From positions 2,425,001 to 2,489,000 of the forward strand of contig CALZFC010000033.1 in assembly GCA_945643635.1 (NCBI GenBank): DNA of 64,000 nt, given 5' to 3'. Position 1 is the stretch's first letter. Every line of letters starts with the position of its first letter. The translations under genes were made by a program, and so were the position numbers. This document shows, in pieces, positions 36,781-48,800 of this stretch. The stretch comes from Allodiplogaster sudhausi. Taxonomy: Eukaryota; Nematoda; Chromadorea; Rhabditida; Diplogasteridae. The notes below the pieces were generated by a model. That model saw only the letters and a program-made list of their open reading frames with translations. It was not told the DNA's origin and ran no database searches.

Positions 36781-37085
36781 TCCTTTGCTGCTAGCTAAGT
36801 TCATTGGCAACTGGATTGTCTTCGGCAAGTCTGCTCTCCCTCTTCCGTTCCGCGTCGTCTCGTGCTGCTCTCTCTTTAATTCTTCTCTGTCACCACTCGC
36901 ATCCGATCCGAGACATCTTCATTCCCTCTTTCTGTCTTTTGTTCTTGTTGGGTAGAGGAACATGGAATCCAGAACAACTCTGAATAACTTTAATTTGTTC
37001 TGATTGTTTTGCAAATGTCTAGTCCCATCTCCAAACCAGGTAGAAGTATTCATCCAATCTGTCCTACTTTTATTCTTGTTATTTC

Positions 37086-37125
<40 letters not shown>

Positions 37126-37407
37126 ACTCGCTCGTCACTCTCCAAGAAATGCACTCTTCTTCCTGATCATTATCGTCTCCCCTCTTCGTGCTCAACCCCC
37201 ATTTTGAATGTGACACCAACAGAAGAAAAAAGAGAGATTAACAGAATCTTCGTCACGAAGTTCCGTGTCTCACTTGCTTCTTCCCAGTTTCTTTGAGTTA
37301 TTATTCGTCAAAGTCCGTCAGTTTTTTAATGCCTGCAAGAATTTTTGATCACGCAAACAGTTAAAGAAGATTGGAAATGAACAAAAAATATTTAAAAATG
37401 CATTCAG

Positions 37408-38850
37408 ATGCCTCCGAACGAAGTGAGCACGACCCGCTCCACTCCCTCGTCGCTCACCACGACCACCACCAAAGTCGAGGTCTCCTACAAGAAGAAGGTT
37501 TGGAATAAAGTATTTATTATATATATGTACATATAACTGTAGGATTATTATTTTAGCCATATACATACGTACATATGCAAATATGTACATACGTGTCAAT
37601 TATGCATATTAAAATCAAGTTTTAAATTACCGGTTACCAAAAAAATGAAACAAGTAGCGAAACGAATTTGAGAAGAAGGACGGACAGCGCGAGCTGAGCG
37701 AGATCAAGAAGACTTGCGCAGCCCACGAGACGCTCTGCCGCCAGTTCGCGGACTGCTCGCTGCAGCTTCGCGAGGTTAGAGGACTGCGCAGACAGCGCAG
37801 ACTTATCAAGGGTTTTCAAGACAGTTACAGGCTTCCAACATACAGTACTGTCCAACGTTATTAGGTCTAGGTCAAAATCTTACTAGGATATGCTTTTCCT
37901 GTTTGATTAATTGGATCAATATATTTTAAAAAAATTTGTTATGTGCCCAAAAATATTGGACGGTTCTGTACATATGCCCGCACATCTATATTATCTCTCT
38001 TGAAACTGATTAATTATCATCAAAACTCTGGAGAAATGCTCCTTTAAAATGCTCAGCAGACTTCAAACAATCGATTTCAGAATAACGCACAACTCGAGAT
38101 TCTGAACGAAACGGCTTCATTTCTCAAAGACCGCCATTCTGCTCTGCGGCGGCAGATTGCTGCGCAGCCAAGTTTGACTCTTTCTTCTCACTTTTCTCAA
38201 GCATGGAATAGTATAGGTTATTACAGGTCATTTCAGAAGTAAATATCCTAGAATTTTCTCGGTTTCATACTGAATGCTAATTGTTAAATTGCTCGCAGCA
38301 AACGTAGACGAGATCAAGAAGTTGGAGAAGGAGCTGGCGACGGTGAATCAGCAGGTGCAGATGTGGATGCGCGAGCTGGAGGAAGTCAGCGACGCGCGCA
38401 CCGATCTCGAGGTATGTTCATCTCTATAGCAATTTTCATTTCTGTTAAAGGAGAATGAAACCCCACCGTAGTCTATTTGAATTTTCTTGACCACTGTAGT
38501 CGCATGTTTAAATTGCTCTCGCTTGTGTCAGACAAAAACGCGCGAATTCATGCTTGAGCGCGTTAGTTCCTGTAACCAAATAAATATATTGCATGAATAA
38601 TTCATGTGTAAAATGTAAACAATGTCAAAAACGTTGGTCTTCCTAGATCCGCTTCGTGCGTCTCCGCGCGGCCCTGCAGAAAAGCGTCACTTCGGTGCAG
38701 CTCGCGTCGATCGACCTCGATCTCCTCCAGAATCGCCACGCCGACCGCTGGAAGCGCTTCCTGGCAGACGTCCAGGCAGAGGAGGCGGCGCTGGCAGCCG
38801 CCGCCGAGGCCGCTGCCGAGGACAGCAAGAATTCCGCCGCGGAGTCATAA
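37408..38850 (+). CDS. 199-residue coiled-coil protein, unknown function
   Basis: I do not recognise this gene. Five exons (37408-37497, 37673-37774, 38081-38171, 38299-38411 and 38647-38850) give exactly 200 codons with the stop. The N-terminus is Thr/Ser-rich (STTRSTPSLTTTTTKVEV). From about residue 27 the protein is almost wholly predicted helix, with heptad-like charged/hydrophobic spacing (EIKKLEKELATVNQQVQMW, DRHSALRRQIAAQ). The C-terminus is Ala/Glu-rich (QAEEAALAAAAEAAAED). There is no signal peptide or membrane span. The start ATG directly follows CATTCAG, as expected for a spliced-leader site. Intron 2 (37775-38080) contains a small Tc1-like element. It may be a cytoskeletal or axonemal coiled-coil protein, but that is inference from composition only. 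Confidence 0.85.
37843..37968. mobile_element. Tc1-like miniature inverted-repeat element
   Basis: This 126-base segment is flanked by TA on both sides. Its left end is CAGTACTGTCCAACGTTATT, and the reverse complement of its right end is CAGAACCGTCCAATATTTTT, an imperfect match. Termini beginning CAG with a TA target duplication are typical of Tc1/mariner transposons. There is no transposase, so it is a non-autonomous copy or remnant. It sits inside intron 2 of the coiled-coil gene. Confidence 0.7.
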
Positions 38851-40771
38851 ATGATAGAACGCGCACTGGACTTCTGTCTCGTTTGAGACAACGTAACCCA
38901 TCACCACCACGAGAACCTAATGCGATCCCCAACTAAAAAAATTTGACCCTGTTATATTTTTTAACGATTTTGAAGAATATGTTGCACTTCCTGAGGAAGT
39001 TCAGCTAAAATATGCAATTTGGTTTATTGAAAATTAGGATGCAATGGCCAGAGAGAACTGAAAAATTGAGAGCGATTACAATTTAGAGTTAGATTTGGTT
39101 ATCTAGGAGTATAAACTGATAATTATTCGTCGCCAGCAGAGAGTACTTTTCCTCTTACGCACCTTTCTACCATGTCCCGGTAAGCATTACAATTTTGAGC
39201 TTTTTCTTCTCTCCTTTTATATCAAATTCAATAATTTACACAATCTCTTTTTGTTATTTTTCGTTATAAAAAGCTGCCAATTTTCTCCATTGCTATTTCA
39301 TAGAAATATTCAGCTGAGGTCTGATATTATAAGTCCACAATTTGATCTGGATATACTATATATTTTTATTTTTTGACAGCATGTCCGTTTTCCGTGTTCT
39401 TTAGCAATACAATTTATCTTCTCTCCTTTCCTTCACAACTGCCGTTTCTAGTTGTTAATCATTTGATTGCTTCGTTTCAAGGTGTAATTTCCTCTATCTT
39501 TACAATTTTATTTGTTACGAACCGAAATGTGCGCGGCATATTCAAATTATTGCATATTATTTTCAAATTTTTCTCCCAAAATGTGTTGTCAATGACTGAA
39601 AGAGAGTAGTCATGTGTGTAAATATACAGCGGATGCGATATCAAATCAAATCACAATGTGCGCCAAGGACGTGTCGCTTTTCTTTTCCTGCGAGTTGTAC
39701 AATCAAGCATTTAATTAATTACTCCCTTTACAATTATTATTTTCTTTTGTTGTTACTTATTTCCGATTCAACCATGTGATTTTTGCGCAGCCACCACTGT
39801 TTCTATTCCTACTCAGTCTATGTAATTGTTGGTGTTATGTGATAAAGAAATTCGAATACAGAATTCACTGCACAACGTAAACAGATTCACAAAATATTTT
39901 TTTAAGGAAATTAACCACAAAATTGATAGAAGTTTGAAAGCTTGGCAGCTGTTCCAGGAAAATCTATTTATGAAGATAAACTTTAATAGCTTCTGATTTG
40001 AAAAATAATATTTTTATTTCCTTTACGTTTCGCAAACATTGAATTTTTTTTAAACAAAATATTTTTTCTATTAAGCTTAACTTGTTTTTAGTAGTATTAA
40101 CAATGCTTTCCGTCACAAGTGAAACCCTCTGATATCAAGAACAAATAGCTATGTATTTACATAATGTTCGTTAAATCTTTCATTCCATGGATGTGCATTG
40201 GTTAAATGTTCATATTGAGATCTCCACGTTTCACGTGGTCCATCTGACTCACAGGAGACTTTCTTCATTCGAAACATATGAATATGAACTTTCCTGTGCA
40301 AAGGTCCTTCCCTTTCTGAGGATATGCTAGTCTCATTTGGAATAGCGTTTTTGATGTAGGAAGATCGTCAGTCGCCGGATGAGTCTGGTCTGTGATTAAT
40401 TGTCTATCTCGCTCTGTCTCTTATTATTTCTCACTCTCTCACTCTCTTCATATTTCGCGCGCGCGCTCTCTCTCTCTCTCCCTTTATCACTCTCTTTCTC
40501 TCAAAAAGCTAAGAAAGATTGCGAAAAGTCTGATGGTCGGTCTTATCGTTTATAGAGGAATATGAGAGAACTAGAGAGCCAGAGCGAGAGAGAAAGAGAA
40601 TGAGGGAAAGGCTGAAGAACGGGAGCGCGAGGGAGAGGGAGAGAGAGAAATATAAAAGCCAGCCGCCACTGAGTGGAATGGCGAATTAAACGTCTTCGAA
40701 ACACACGTGGACAGACGGTTTTTTGGGCACCATGATCCTCTCTTTTCTCTAGCGCGTAAGTTTGATCTCTC

Positions 40772-40910
40772 TCTCTCTTCATCTCGTGCTTTTCACTCTC
40801 TGATCGTCTCATTTTCTCTACCGCTTTCTCACCCCCTATCTCTCTCTTCATCTCGTGCTCTTCACTCTCTGACCCTCTCACTTCCTCTGCCGCTCTCTCA
40901 TCCTCTATCT
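40772..40910. repeat. 69-base tandem duplication
   Basis: Two diverged copies of a 69-base CT-rich unit containing CTTCATCTCGTGCT lie head to tail. Because 69 is a multiple of three, the complement stays open as a 23-residue Glu/Arg repeat (for example SESEKHEMKRE), but no start context or splice support is seen. Confidence 0.7.
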
Positions 40911-41644
40911 CTCTCCATCCTAATTCCACACATATTCAAATATATGCATGCCCGGGCATTAGAATAACCTTTCCACTAATCATATCAGCCGCAAATGCCT
41001 CCTGCGTGCTGCTTCTCTTGCCTCTTTTCCGAGGTGTTCACATCCCTTTTCATTTAGGGCAAGAGAGAGAGAGAGAGAGAGAGAAGGAGAGGCAGAGAGA
41101 GAGGGGGAGAGAGAAGGATTATCGTCGGAGGAAAACAGAGAGATAGGAGGAAGGAAGAGGGAGAGAGTGAACATAGAGAAGCATAGCTTGCATATAGTGA
41201 TAAGGGATAATGCACCAGACGCCCGCGAATCTTTCATCCTAATATAGCCGAAGTCTATTCCGAGAGGATGAGGGAGAGAGGGAGAGAGGGAGAGAGAGGG
41301 AGAGAGAGAGAGGATAACTCCCCTCCTCGGCGCTTCCCCATGAAAAGGTCGAGTTAGGCCATAAGCCATGTGCGCTCCACGTTGCCGGATTCTTTTGGTC
41401 CTTATCTCTCTCCCTCTCTCTTTCTCTTTCCCTACCCTTCTCTCTCTCTCTCTTCCCCTCTCTTTCTTTCTCTCCTTCTCATTATTTCTCTCTCCACCTT
41501 TGCAATCCGCATTCCCTCTGATTGAAAGGAGATTCCGGTGTGTGCGATGAATATAGACTGCAAGTGGCTTCGCTTTTGCTCGATAAGGATATATTCAGGA
41601 TAAGGTCGCCGGAAGTCTACTCATCGCTATCTCTGAAACTATCT

Positions 41645-41645
<1 letters not shown>

Positions 41646-41686
<41 letters not shown>
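41646..41686. repeat. (CT)n microsatellite
   Basis: An almost pure CT run of about 40 bases. Confidence 0.9.
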
Positions 41687-41689
<3 letters not shown>

Positions 41690-44600
41690 CCATTCTCTCT
41701 CTCTCCCTCATGCCCATGTGCGGACCTCCTAGAAAAGATCAAACCGGCTAATAAAGTGATTAGTCGAAGCTACAAATGCAGTAACATCATTATCTCCTCA
41801 CATTCCAAATGCGGAATTTTGGGCGTTTTTATTCTTGGAATACCACCATACATTTGTGAAAATTGGCAAACACTAATGAACGAAATGCTATGCTCAACTT
41901 TATGTCCCTATTCTTTTATGGCAATATCTCCAAAACTGATCAGTGCAACAATATAATGCGATATGGAGAAATAAAAATTGCCATACGTTATGAAAAGGTG
42001 GCCCAAAGCTTAACACAAGAAGATAAATAATCTTATATTTGCAACATTTCGGCAAAAGAAAATTCTGGAATTCAAGAAAAAGCTGGCGCAAAAAAAGAGC
42101 AGGCGGCACCACTTCTCGCCAAAGCATATGACATGTATATGAAAGCATAAAAAAAATATTTGAATGATATCATGATTGATATTTTCGTCGTCTATCTCGT
42201 GAACAAGGAAAAGAATGTATTCATGCTTTGTTCAGGCTAATCCCTCAGTATTTTCAGCTTTCCAGCTGCGGTAGCTGTTACGTATTTGCTTAGATCGTTG
42301 AATAGCTCTTCTTCAGTGACATTGACACGGCGGTCGGTCAGAGACTAATACTTTCATGTTCTGAATGGAAACAGGCATTTTGCAGGAGATTAGTTTATTA
42401 TTCAAACTGGTCCCTGAAAACTTGTTGTTGCCTCATCAATAGAAAAGTTTTATTTTTGTTGTAATCTCTTTACGGGCAACTGTACACTACGCATGCATAG
42501 TTAAGTTGCATACATATGCATATGTATATATATATGTACATATGTACCTCATGGTTTTCCCTATCTATTTTTTACGTGAATCTGTACATTTGCTTGATCT
42601 TAATCTTGTTAACTTTGTTCTCAAGATGCTAAATATAGAATAAGAGACTCTTGTATGCTGAACTGCTGGTATTTTAAGGTAGCAAGAGAGCTTTGTGAAT
42701 AAGTGTGAATTATGTGCGGGATGACAGGAAGGAATGACGAGAAGGACAGTTCAAGAGCAATGATATTCCAGAGTGATTGAAAGGAGAGAGTTTAACGAGG
42801 AAATGACATGTACGCAAGTAGTGGAAAAGAAAGGGGCGGAAAGGGACAGAGTGAGAGAGATGAGAGGGATAGACAGAAAGAGAATGAGCGAGAGAGTTAG
42901 GAGAAGGCAGACAGCGAGAGAGGCAGAGAGAGGCAGCTAGAGGAATATGAAGAGAAGTCACAGCCGCACTAAGAGTAGAAGTACAAGTGAAGCTCAATCG
43001 TCAAGACCTTCCCCTGAATTCGTGCACGTATACGAGTACGCCCGAGGGATAATCGGCTATCTTAGGCTGGCTATGATCGGTTGTAGTGATGGAATGAAAG
43101 AGTTAATGAAAAGAGTCAGAGTGCAGAGAGTGCGAGATACGCAGAGAGGGACAGAGAGAGAGAGAGAGAGAGATCGCAAATACGTCAATGAAAGAAGAAG
43201 CTAAAGATCCATTCACTCATCATCATACATCTTTCGCAGAATCATCATGAACATGAATGTGTTGTGTCCTATGACAGAGGAGGTGGACGAGAGGGAACAT
43301 GAGAAGTTAATGCACTAGAAGAGAGAGATTTAAGCTGAGACAAATAGCATGAAATTGGAGGCGCATTTTTGATCAACACATCAAATGAAGGAACTTTCAT
43401 TCGCTGAAATCAAAGGAAGAGTAAACAGGTAATGAGAGGGAGAGAGAAATAGAAAGGGAAAGGAAGAGAGACAGAGAGAACGAAAGGGAAGATCATGCGC
43501 ATACTTCATACGCGCATATCTGATAGTGCAGATTAGCCCCGTATTTTGCGTTATCTGATATCAGGTGCTCAAGCATTTTCAGTCTTTATTTCTCTTCTTT
43601 CTCCCTTTCGTCTTTCTCTTCCTTTTTTCTCTCACTCTCTTCTCTCTCTCGATCTCTCTCGCTGTCTCTCTCCCTCCCTCTCTCTCTCTTTCCCAAACTT
43701 GATGAAGATCACGCACGAATCATGAAATGACTGCTGACCACAAGTGTTGGCATCTCATTGGAGGGAAAGATGAGCCTTAAGCTCTGAAGAGAGAAGAGAT
43801 AATCTATCTTCTTCTTTTTCTTCCTCACACTTACGCAAAAACATGCGCATGAAGAATGACGAAAATGAAGAAAAAAGAGATGATTCGAATAATTATTCAG
43901 AAGAAAAAGAAGAAAACAACTGCATTGAGCTATTGAGCGTATGTCATTCAATATAATACGCTTTTTTTTAAGGGAATAGGAGTAATGACGCTTTCTTAGA
44001 TCTTTTTCTATGACGTGAAATTCCATTCATAACGGTGCTAAGGATTCAAGTTTTTCTCGAGTCCGAAAGTCAAGATATTATTCAAACAATTTTTTTCTTC
44101 CAAAAATGCATATACTTACAAAAAATTACCATTAGAAGCTCCAGTGACTCCCTGTCATCCTATTCATTTCTTATTATTTCTTTGCTGCTGTCTTCTAAAA
44201 CCGAGCCATTCTTTATGCCATAAGAAATGTAATAATTCAATGGCAAGATTATGCTTCTTCATTTGTACATAATTTAAGTGCTTCCTGTTGAGATCTGGTT
44301 TAATTAGTTTGCCAAGAAAGAAAAGCAGCGTGGTAATTTGTAAAAAAAAAATTAGGCTCGCGCGAAAGAAGCGAGGGACCATGGCATCTGTGGAGACCGG
44401 CCAGACACGCAGAGAGGAGGGAAGGCATGGGGGCGTGGCTTCGGCCGGGTCGGTCAGAGAAAGGGGCGTGGTTTGCATCGTGCAAAAGGGAAGGGCCCGC
44501 TAAAAATATTAACAACTAACCGCCTAAATGATTCTATAACGGGATTACGGCGAGAGAGTGGAGAGATTAGAAACAAGCAGAGACGGAGAGAGAGATTGCT

Positions 44601-45891
44601 CTCTCTCTGTGGAAATATGCATATATGCTGTAGGGAGATGAGATTGCCTTCCTCGGGATGGACACGCCCTTTCGAGGAAAAGCTGAAAATGCCACAAGAA
44701 TCTACATGCCGATTCATTCACTCACTCACCTGGAATGGTCAGACTCCGGCAGGGCTGGCCCATACCATAACCCTCTCTTCCCTAGGGAGCAGGCGGCAAA
44801 AATATAAATCTTTTGCCCCTTTTTAATAAGTCCTTGCAAAAAGGACTTCCAAGGCACCCGGATGTGCTATCTTGAAATTCATTCTGGTAGGCACTAGTAT
44901 ATTAATTAATAAATGAATTCACCTGCCACTCGTTACACAAAACGTTTTGCAGTTCCTTCTTCGTCATTTGGCATAATTTATCCAATCTATTCCCACGTTT
45001 ATCTTGTTATCGTTTAGTTTCTAGCTTCTCTCTGTTCTCATACGCACTGTGGCGATGTCCGTCAAATTAGTCTGATTTTGGAAAACAAGCAGGGAGACCA
45101 GACATCGCTCGGCTACGCAGTTTACTGCTAATTTCCGGTGTATCGTCTGTCGAGTTATCCGAAACTGCAGAATATGCATGAATGGCATCATTTGGCCTTG
45201 CAGCCGAGTGATAATTACTCTTTTCTGCCCACTTCCTCAGCCTTTCACTCCCTCCTTTCCTTTCCGTCCCTAGGGATCCAATGACGGCGATAGTTGTGTT
45301 TAGAGTAATTATGATTCTATAGATTAAAGCGTCCCGTCCTGCAGATAATAGCCATTTGATAGGCCGTTATTTGACGTAAATCATCATAGAACAGGACCTA
45401 TCATTAAATTGGCCAGATCTGCACGCACTTTTGTATTAAATGGACCAACTGCGGGACGTTTATTCAATCTAATTATAATAATTGCGTCATTTATTGATAA
45501 ATCAGTCTATAGATCATGTAAATAAAAAAAATTCCTTGCTCCGCCCACATAGCGATTTGCATGGAAATTGCAGGAACATACATGATTTCGTCGATTCTTG
45601 CTCTTTGAATTATCATTTGTATTCGTACTTCTCTCCTCTAATGCATGTCATTCGAGTACAACTGACCGCGCCTTCCTTTACGTGCCACTTTTGAACCCGT
45701 CTCCGCGCACTCTCATAATTATTTTTAGCTTGCTGGAACTGTGTCAACAGTGTGCTAATGTTTGTCCGAATGTTCGAGTTGTACCCAGCGAGTTTTGATC
45801 TGAAGGAAGCATGAAAACTGTAATTACATTACAATATTTAAATAATTATGGGAATTCTTAGCACAAAAATGTTCTAAAATAGTAAAATTTA

Positions 45892-48800
45892 ATGCCGGAG
45901 AAGGACAAAAGATTGGCAGATAACCTGGAGTTGCTTCTGCTCTCGATGCAAATGAACACCTCAGCGTGGACGCCGGAGTCCGCAGCGGCCGCGGCGGCTA
46001 CGCTCTCTCCGCCGGCGCCGCTGACGTGCTCTCCGCCGTCGTCGTCGGCGCCCTTCACCCTGCCATCGCTGCCCTCTCCCCTCCTCGCTGCCCCCACCGC
46101 CCTCCATCCGCATCTTCTGCCCGAGTCTCTGGCCGGTCTGCTCCCTGCTGGATTCCTGCCCGCCACCACGACCATCGAGTCGCAACTCGCGCGAATTGGC
46201 ATCTCTGCTGGTCACTTTTCAAAACTAGCTAACCGTGAAATGGAAAAAAAATTAAATGATGTGATGGTTACCTCTCTCTCTCTTTCTCTCTCTCTCTCTT
46301 TCTCTATCTCTCTCTCTCTCTCTCTTTCTCGTTCTGTCTCTCTGTCTTCTTGCTGCTCCATTATCTCTCTCTCTCCCTCGCTCTCTCTATCTGTCTTCTT
46401 GCTGCCCCACTCTTCTCGCTGCCCTCATTATCTCTCTCTCTCTCGCTCTCTGTCTTAGTTTCTCTCTTGATCTTCCCCACCATTGCTCAATCCCTCCCCT
46501 TCTCCCAATGCCTCTCTCTTGCAGGTATCTACCAGCAGACTGCCACGCTGGCTGCCTCTGCTCTGCCGTCTCCTCCTCTCCTCCAATCCGCAGTACCATT
46601 CACGGGGTACGGTACCTTGTTGTGACACCATTACAACTGATGTTCTCTTTATTTGCTGGCTATCAAACAGGAAGACAAGATACTGCTGATTAGCATTCTA
46701 CTTCTCAGAATTTGTATCTTTGACGCTCATACATTATGAGTTGGGATTAGATCCTCTTAGCCCTCGTCCTAAAAAATATGTAGTTTAATGGCTTTTTGTT
46801 CAAAGCCTCAAGGAAAACCATACCCTATTCGTTTTTTTTTCTCACAAATTAGCAACTGCGTATAATGCGCGCCTTGTTTGTTGATCCATCTCTCTCTCTC
46901 TCTCTCGCTCTCTTTCTATCACCCTTTCTCTCTCTGTCTCACTCTCTCTTGTTTTAATCCTCCTTAAGCTTTATCTAATTTACCACTCTATACTCTAGCA
47001 TATGCACATATGTACATGCTAATCTCTGTTTTTCCGGCTTTGCAGAAGAAAAAAACCCTGCTACTGTTGCTTCATACTGTATATTACGAAGATCATATTA
47101 CAAATGCTGCCAACGTATGTGTATGTATGTTTATTAGTCATTCAACTATACATTTGCATTTCTTTCCTTCGTAAGCTTACCGTAACCCGCCCCCAAATAT
47201 CGTGTCAGGACCACATCAGATTTGAAATAGTATCAATTGCAGACTGCTCTCGCCACCTCTCTCGCTAGCGACCTTCCCATCGTCCTCGCTCTCTACCCTC
47301 TCCTCCTCGGTCAGCTCTGCCCTTCTGCCTGGAGGGGAGACAACCTCGGCGTCCTCTCCCTCTTCCGCCTTCTCCTTCCTCCAGCCGCCCCTCGACGATG
47401 TCAACTCGCCCATTTCTTTCCGTCGCCGCTCCGCTCCCGAAGGCGCCGTTGCGCCCACCTCCTCCACTTGCCCGGCACCCACCGACCGACGCCGGTAAGA
47501 GGAGAGAGAGAGAGGGAGAGAGAGGGAGAGATGTAGAGAGAGAGATAGATGGAGAGAGAGGGGAGTGAGAGAGAACAGAAACATCCTGGTTCAATGTCGG
47601 ACATATCGGCCATGTCGGGGCCGTGCACGGCGCATTGAGAAGTGCACGGTGGACGGCGTTGTGACCACCACTTCCATTCGTGGTCACATCATTGACAGCG
47701 GAAGTGGGATCAGCGGAGGAGGAGGACGGAGGTCTGATGATGCTAATAGCAGTGCACGCATAGTGCAGGACACACTAGAGAGGAGTAAGAGAGAGAGAGA
47801 GAGAATGTGGAGAGAGTAGAGTGAGTTAGAGAGAGAAGGAATGAAGAGTGCGACGTTATGTGGGTGTCTTCTATTAGCGGTCTCAAAAGAGTCTTTAAAT
47901 GGAATGTCTTTTGGGAGAAAAAAAATTAGAGGATTAGAGAGTTTCAGAGACGATAAGCGAGAGGGAGAGCAAGAAGAAGACGAAGAGAGAGGGAGAGAGA
48001 GAGAGAGAGGAACAGAGAGAGGGAGGGAAATTTCGTCGAATGAACTGTCGCTATGCGCAGATTATGTCATGTGAAGCTTCCTCCGGAAGAAGTCTAAATA
48101 AATGCTCCTGACGATTGGCAGCCACCTTCCGGAATATTCACTAAACAGCTTATTCCCCGTCTCATCCCCCAATTAGTAGTGACGATCTGGAGGGAGAAGG
48201 ATAGAAGAAAGAGAGTTTGAGAGAGAAAACGGAGAGATGGAGAGCGAGAAGAGAGAGAGAGAGGGAGAGAGAAGAGAGAGAAGAGAGAGAGAGATGGAAT
48301 GAGAGAAGAGAAAGATAGAGTTGGAGAGAGAGAATCTGAAAGTTGGGGGTGGATTTGGAAGCAGGAGTCGTCTCGCGAGCCAATTGCCACTAAGTGGGAC
48401 TTGCGCAAAGCCATAAATATACAAATGTACATACATACATATGCCGAAGGTTTCTCATCTCTTTTCGAAAAGGTTACTCGGAAGCAGAGAGAAGACCTCG
48501 ATTGGTCGCTTCCTTTTAGCAGCGCTGAAACGTCATGTCCGCCATGTGTGATATGAATATCACTCTGCCTTAATTACTCCTCTTATTCTGGTGCTTGGGC
48601 ACTCGTAGAGAGAGAGAGAGAGAGAGAGTGGGGAGAAATGAGAAAGAGAGAGAGAGAGAGAGAAGTGAGAAAGAGAGAAGTGAGAAAGAGAAAGAGAGAG
48701 ATGGAGAATGAGAGAGAGAATTGTAACAGAGAAATGACATGTGCATAAAATAAATGCAATCAGGGCAGGCCTTGAAGCTTGTGGTATGCTAGTTCTTTCG

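Larger units (their letters stand above)
22919..37407. other. Gene-poor 14.5-kb region rich in CT/GA microsatellites
   Basis: This holds dense polypyrimidine and polypurine tracts on both strands (for example 23490-23530, 24640-24700, 28094-28128, 30880-30900, 32755-32795, 33640-33670, 34207-34257 and 37090-37120), one (TA) run and the 3' end of a retrotransposon at 32841-33282. Nearly all long open frames are Ser/Leu or Arg/Glu translations of these tracts. Three short stretches have exon-like codon use (25600-25740, 34991-35048 and the complement of 27230-27345), and a possible small secreted peptide lies at 36464-36625. I see no complete conventional gene. Confidence 0.6.
38851..45891. other. 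7-kb intergenic region upstream of the homeobox gene
   Basis: The first part (38851-40400) is AT-rich with no gene. The part 40400-44000 carries CT/GA microsatellites (about 40460, 41070-41330, 41646-41686 and 43145-43175) and a 69-base tandem duplication near 40772-40910. The part 44000-45890 is mostly non-repetitive, with three GGGCGTG-type boxes (44429-44439, 44463-44471 and 44661-44669 on the complement), and looks more like regulatory DNA. I see no supported coding exon. Confidence 0.55.

Noticed and set aside
40543..40929. Minus-strand frame with 23-residue charged repeats
   Set aside because: It is explained by a 69-base CT-rich tandem duplication; no start or splice context supports it.
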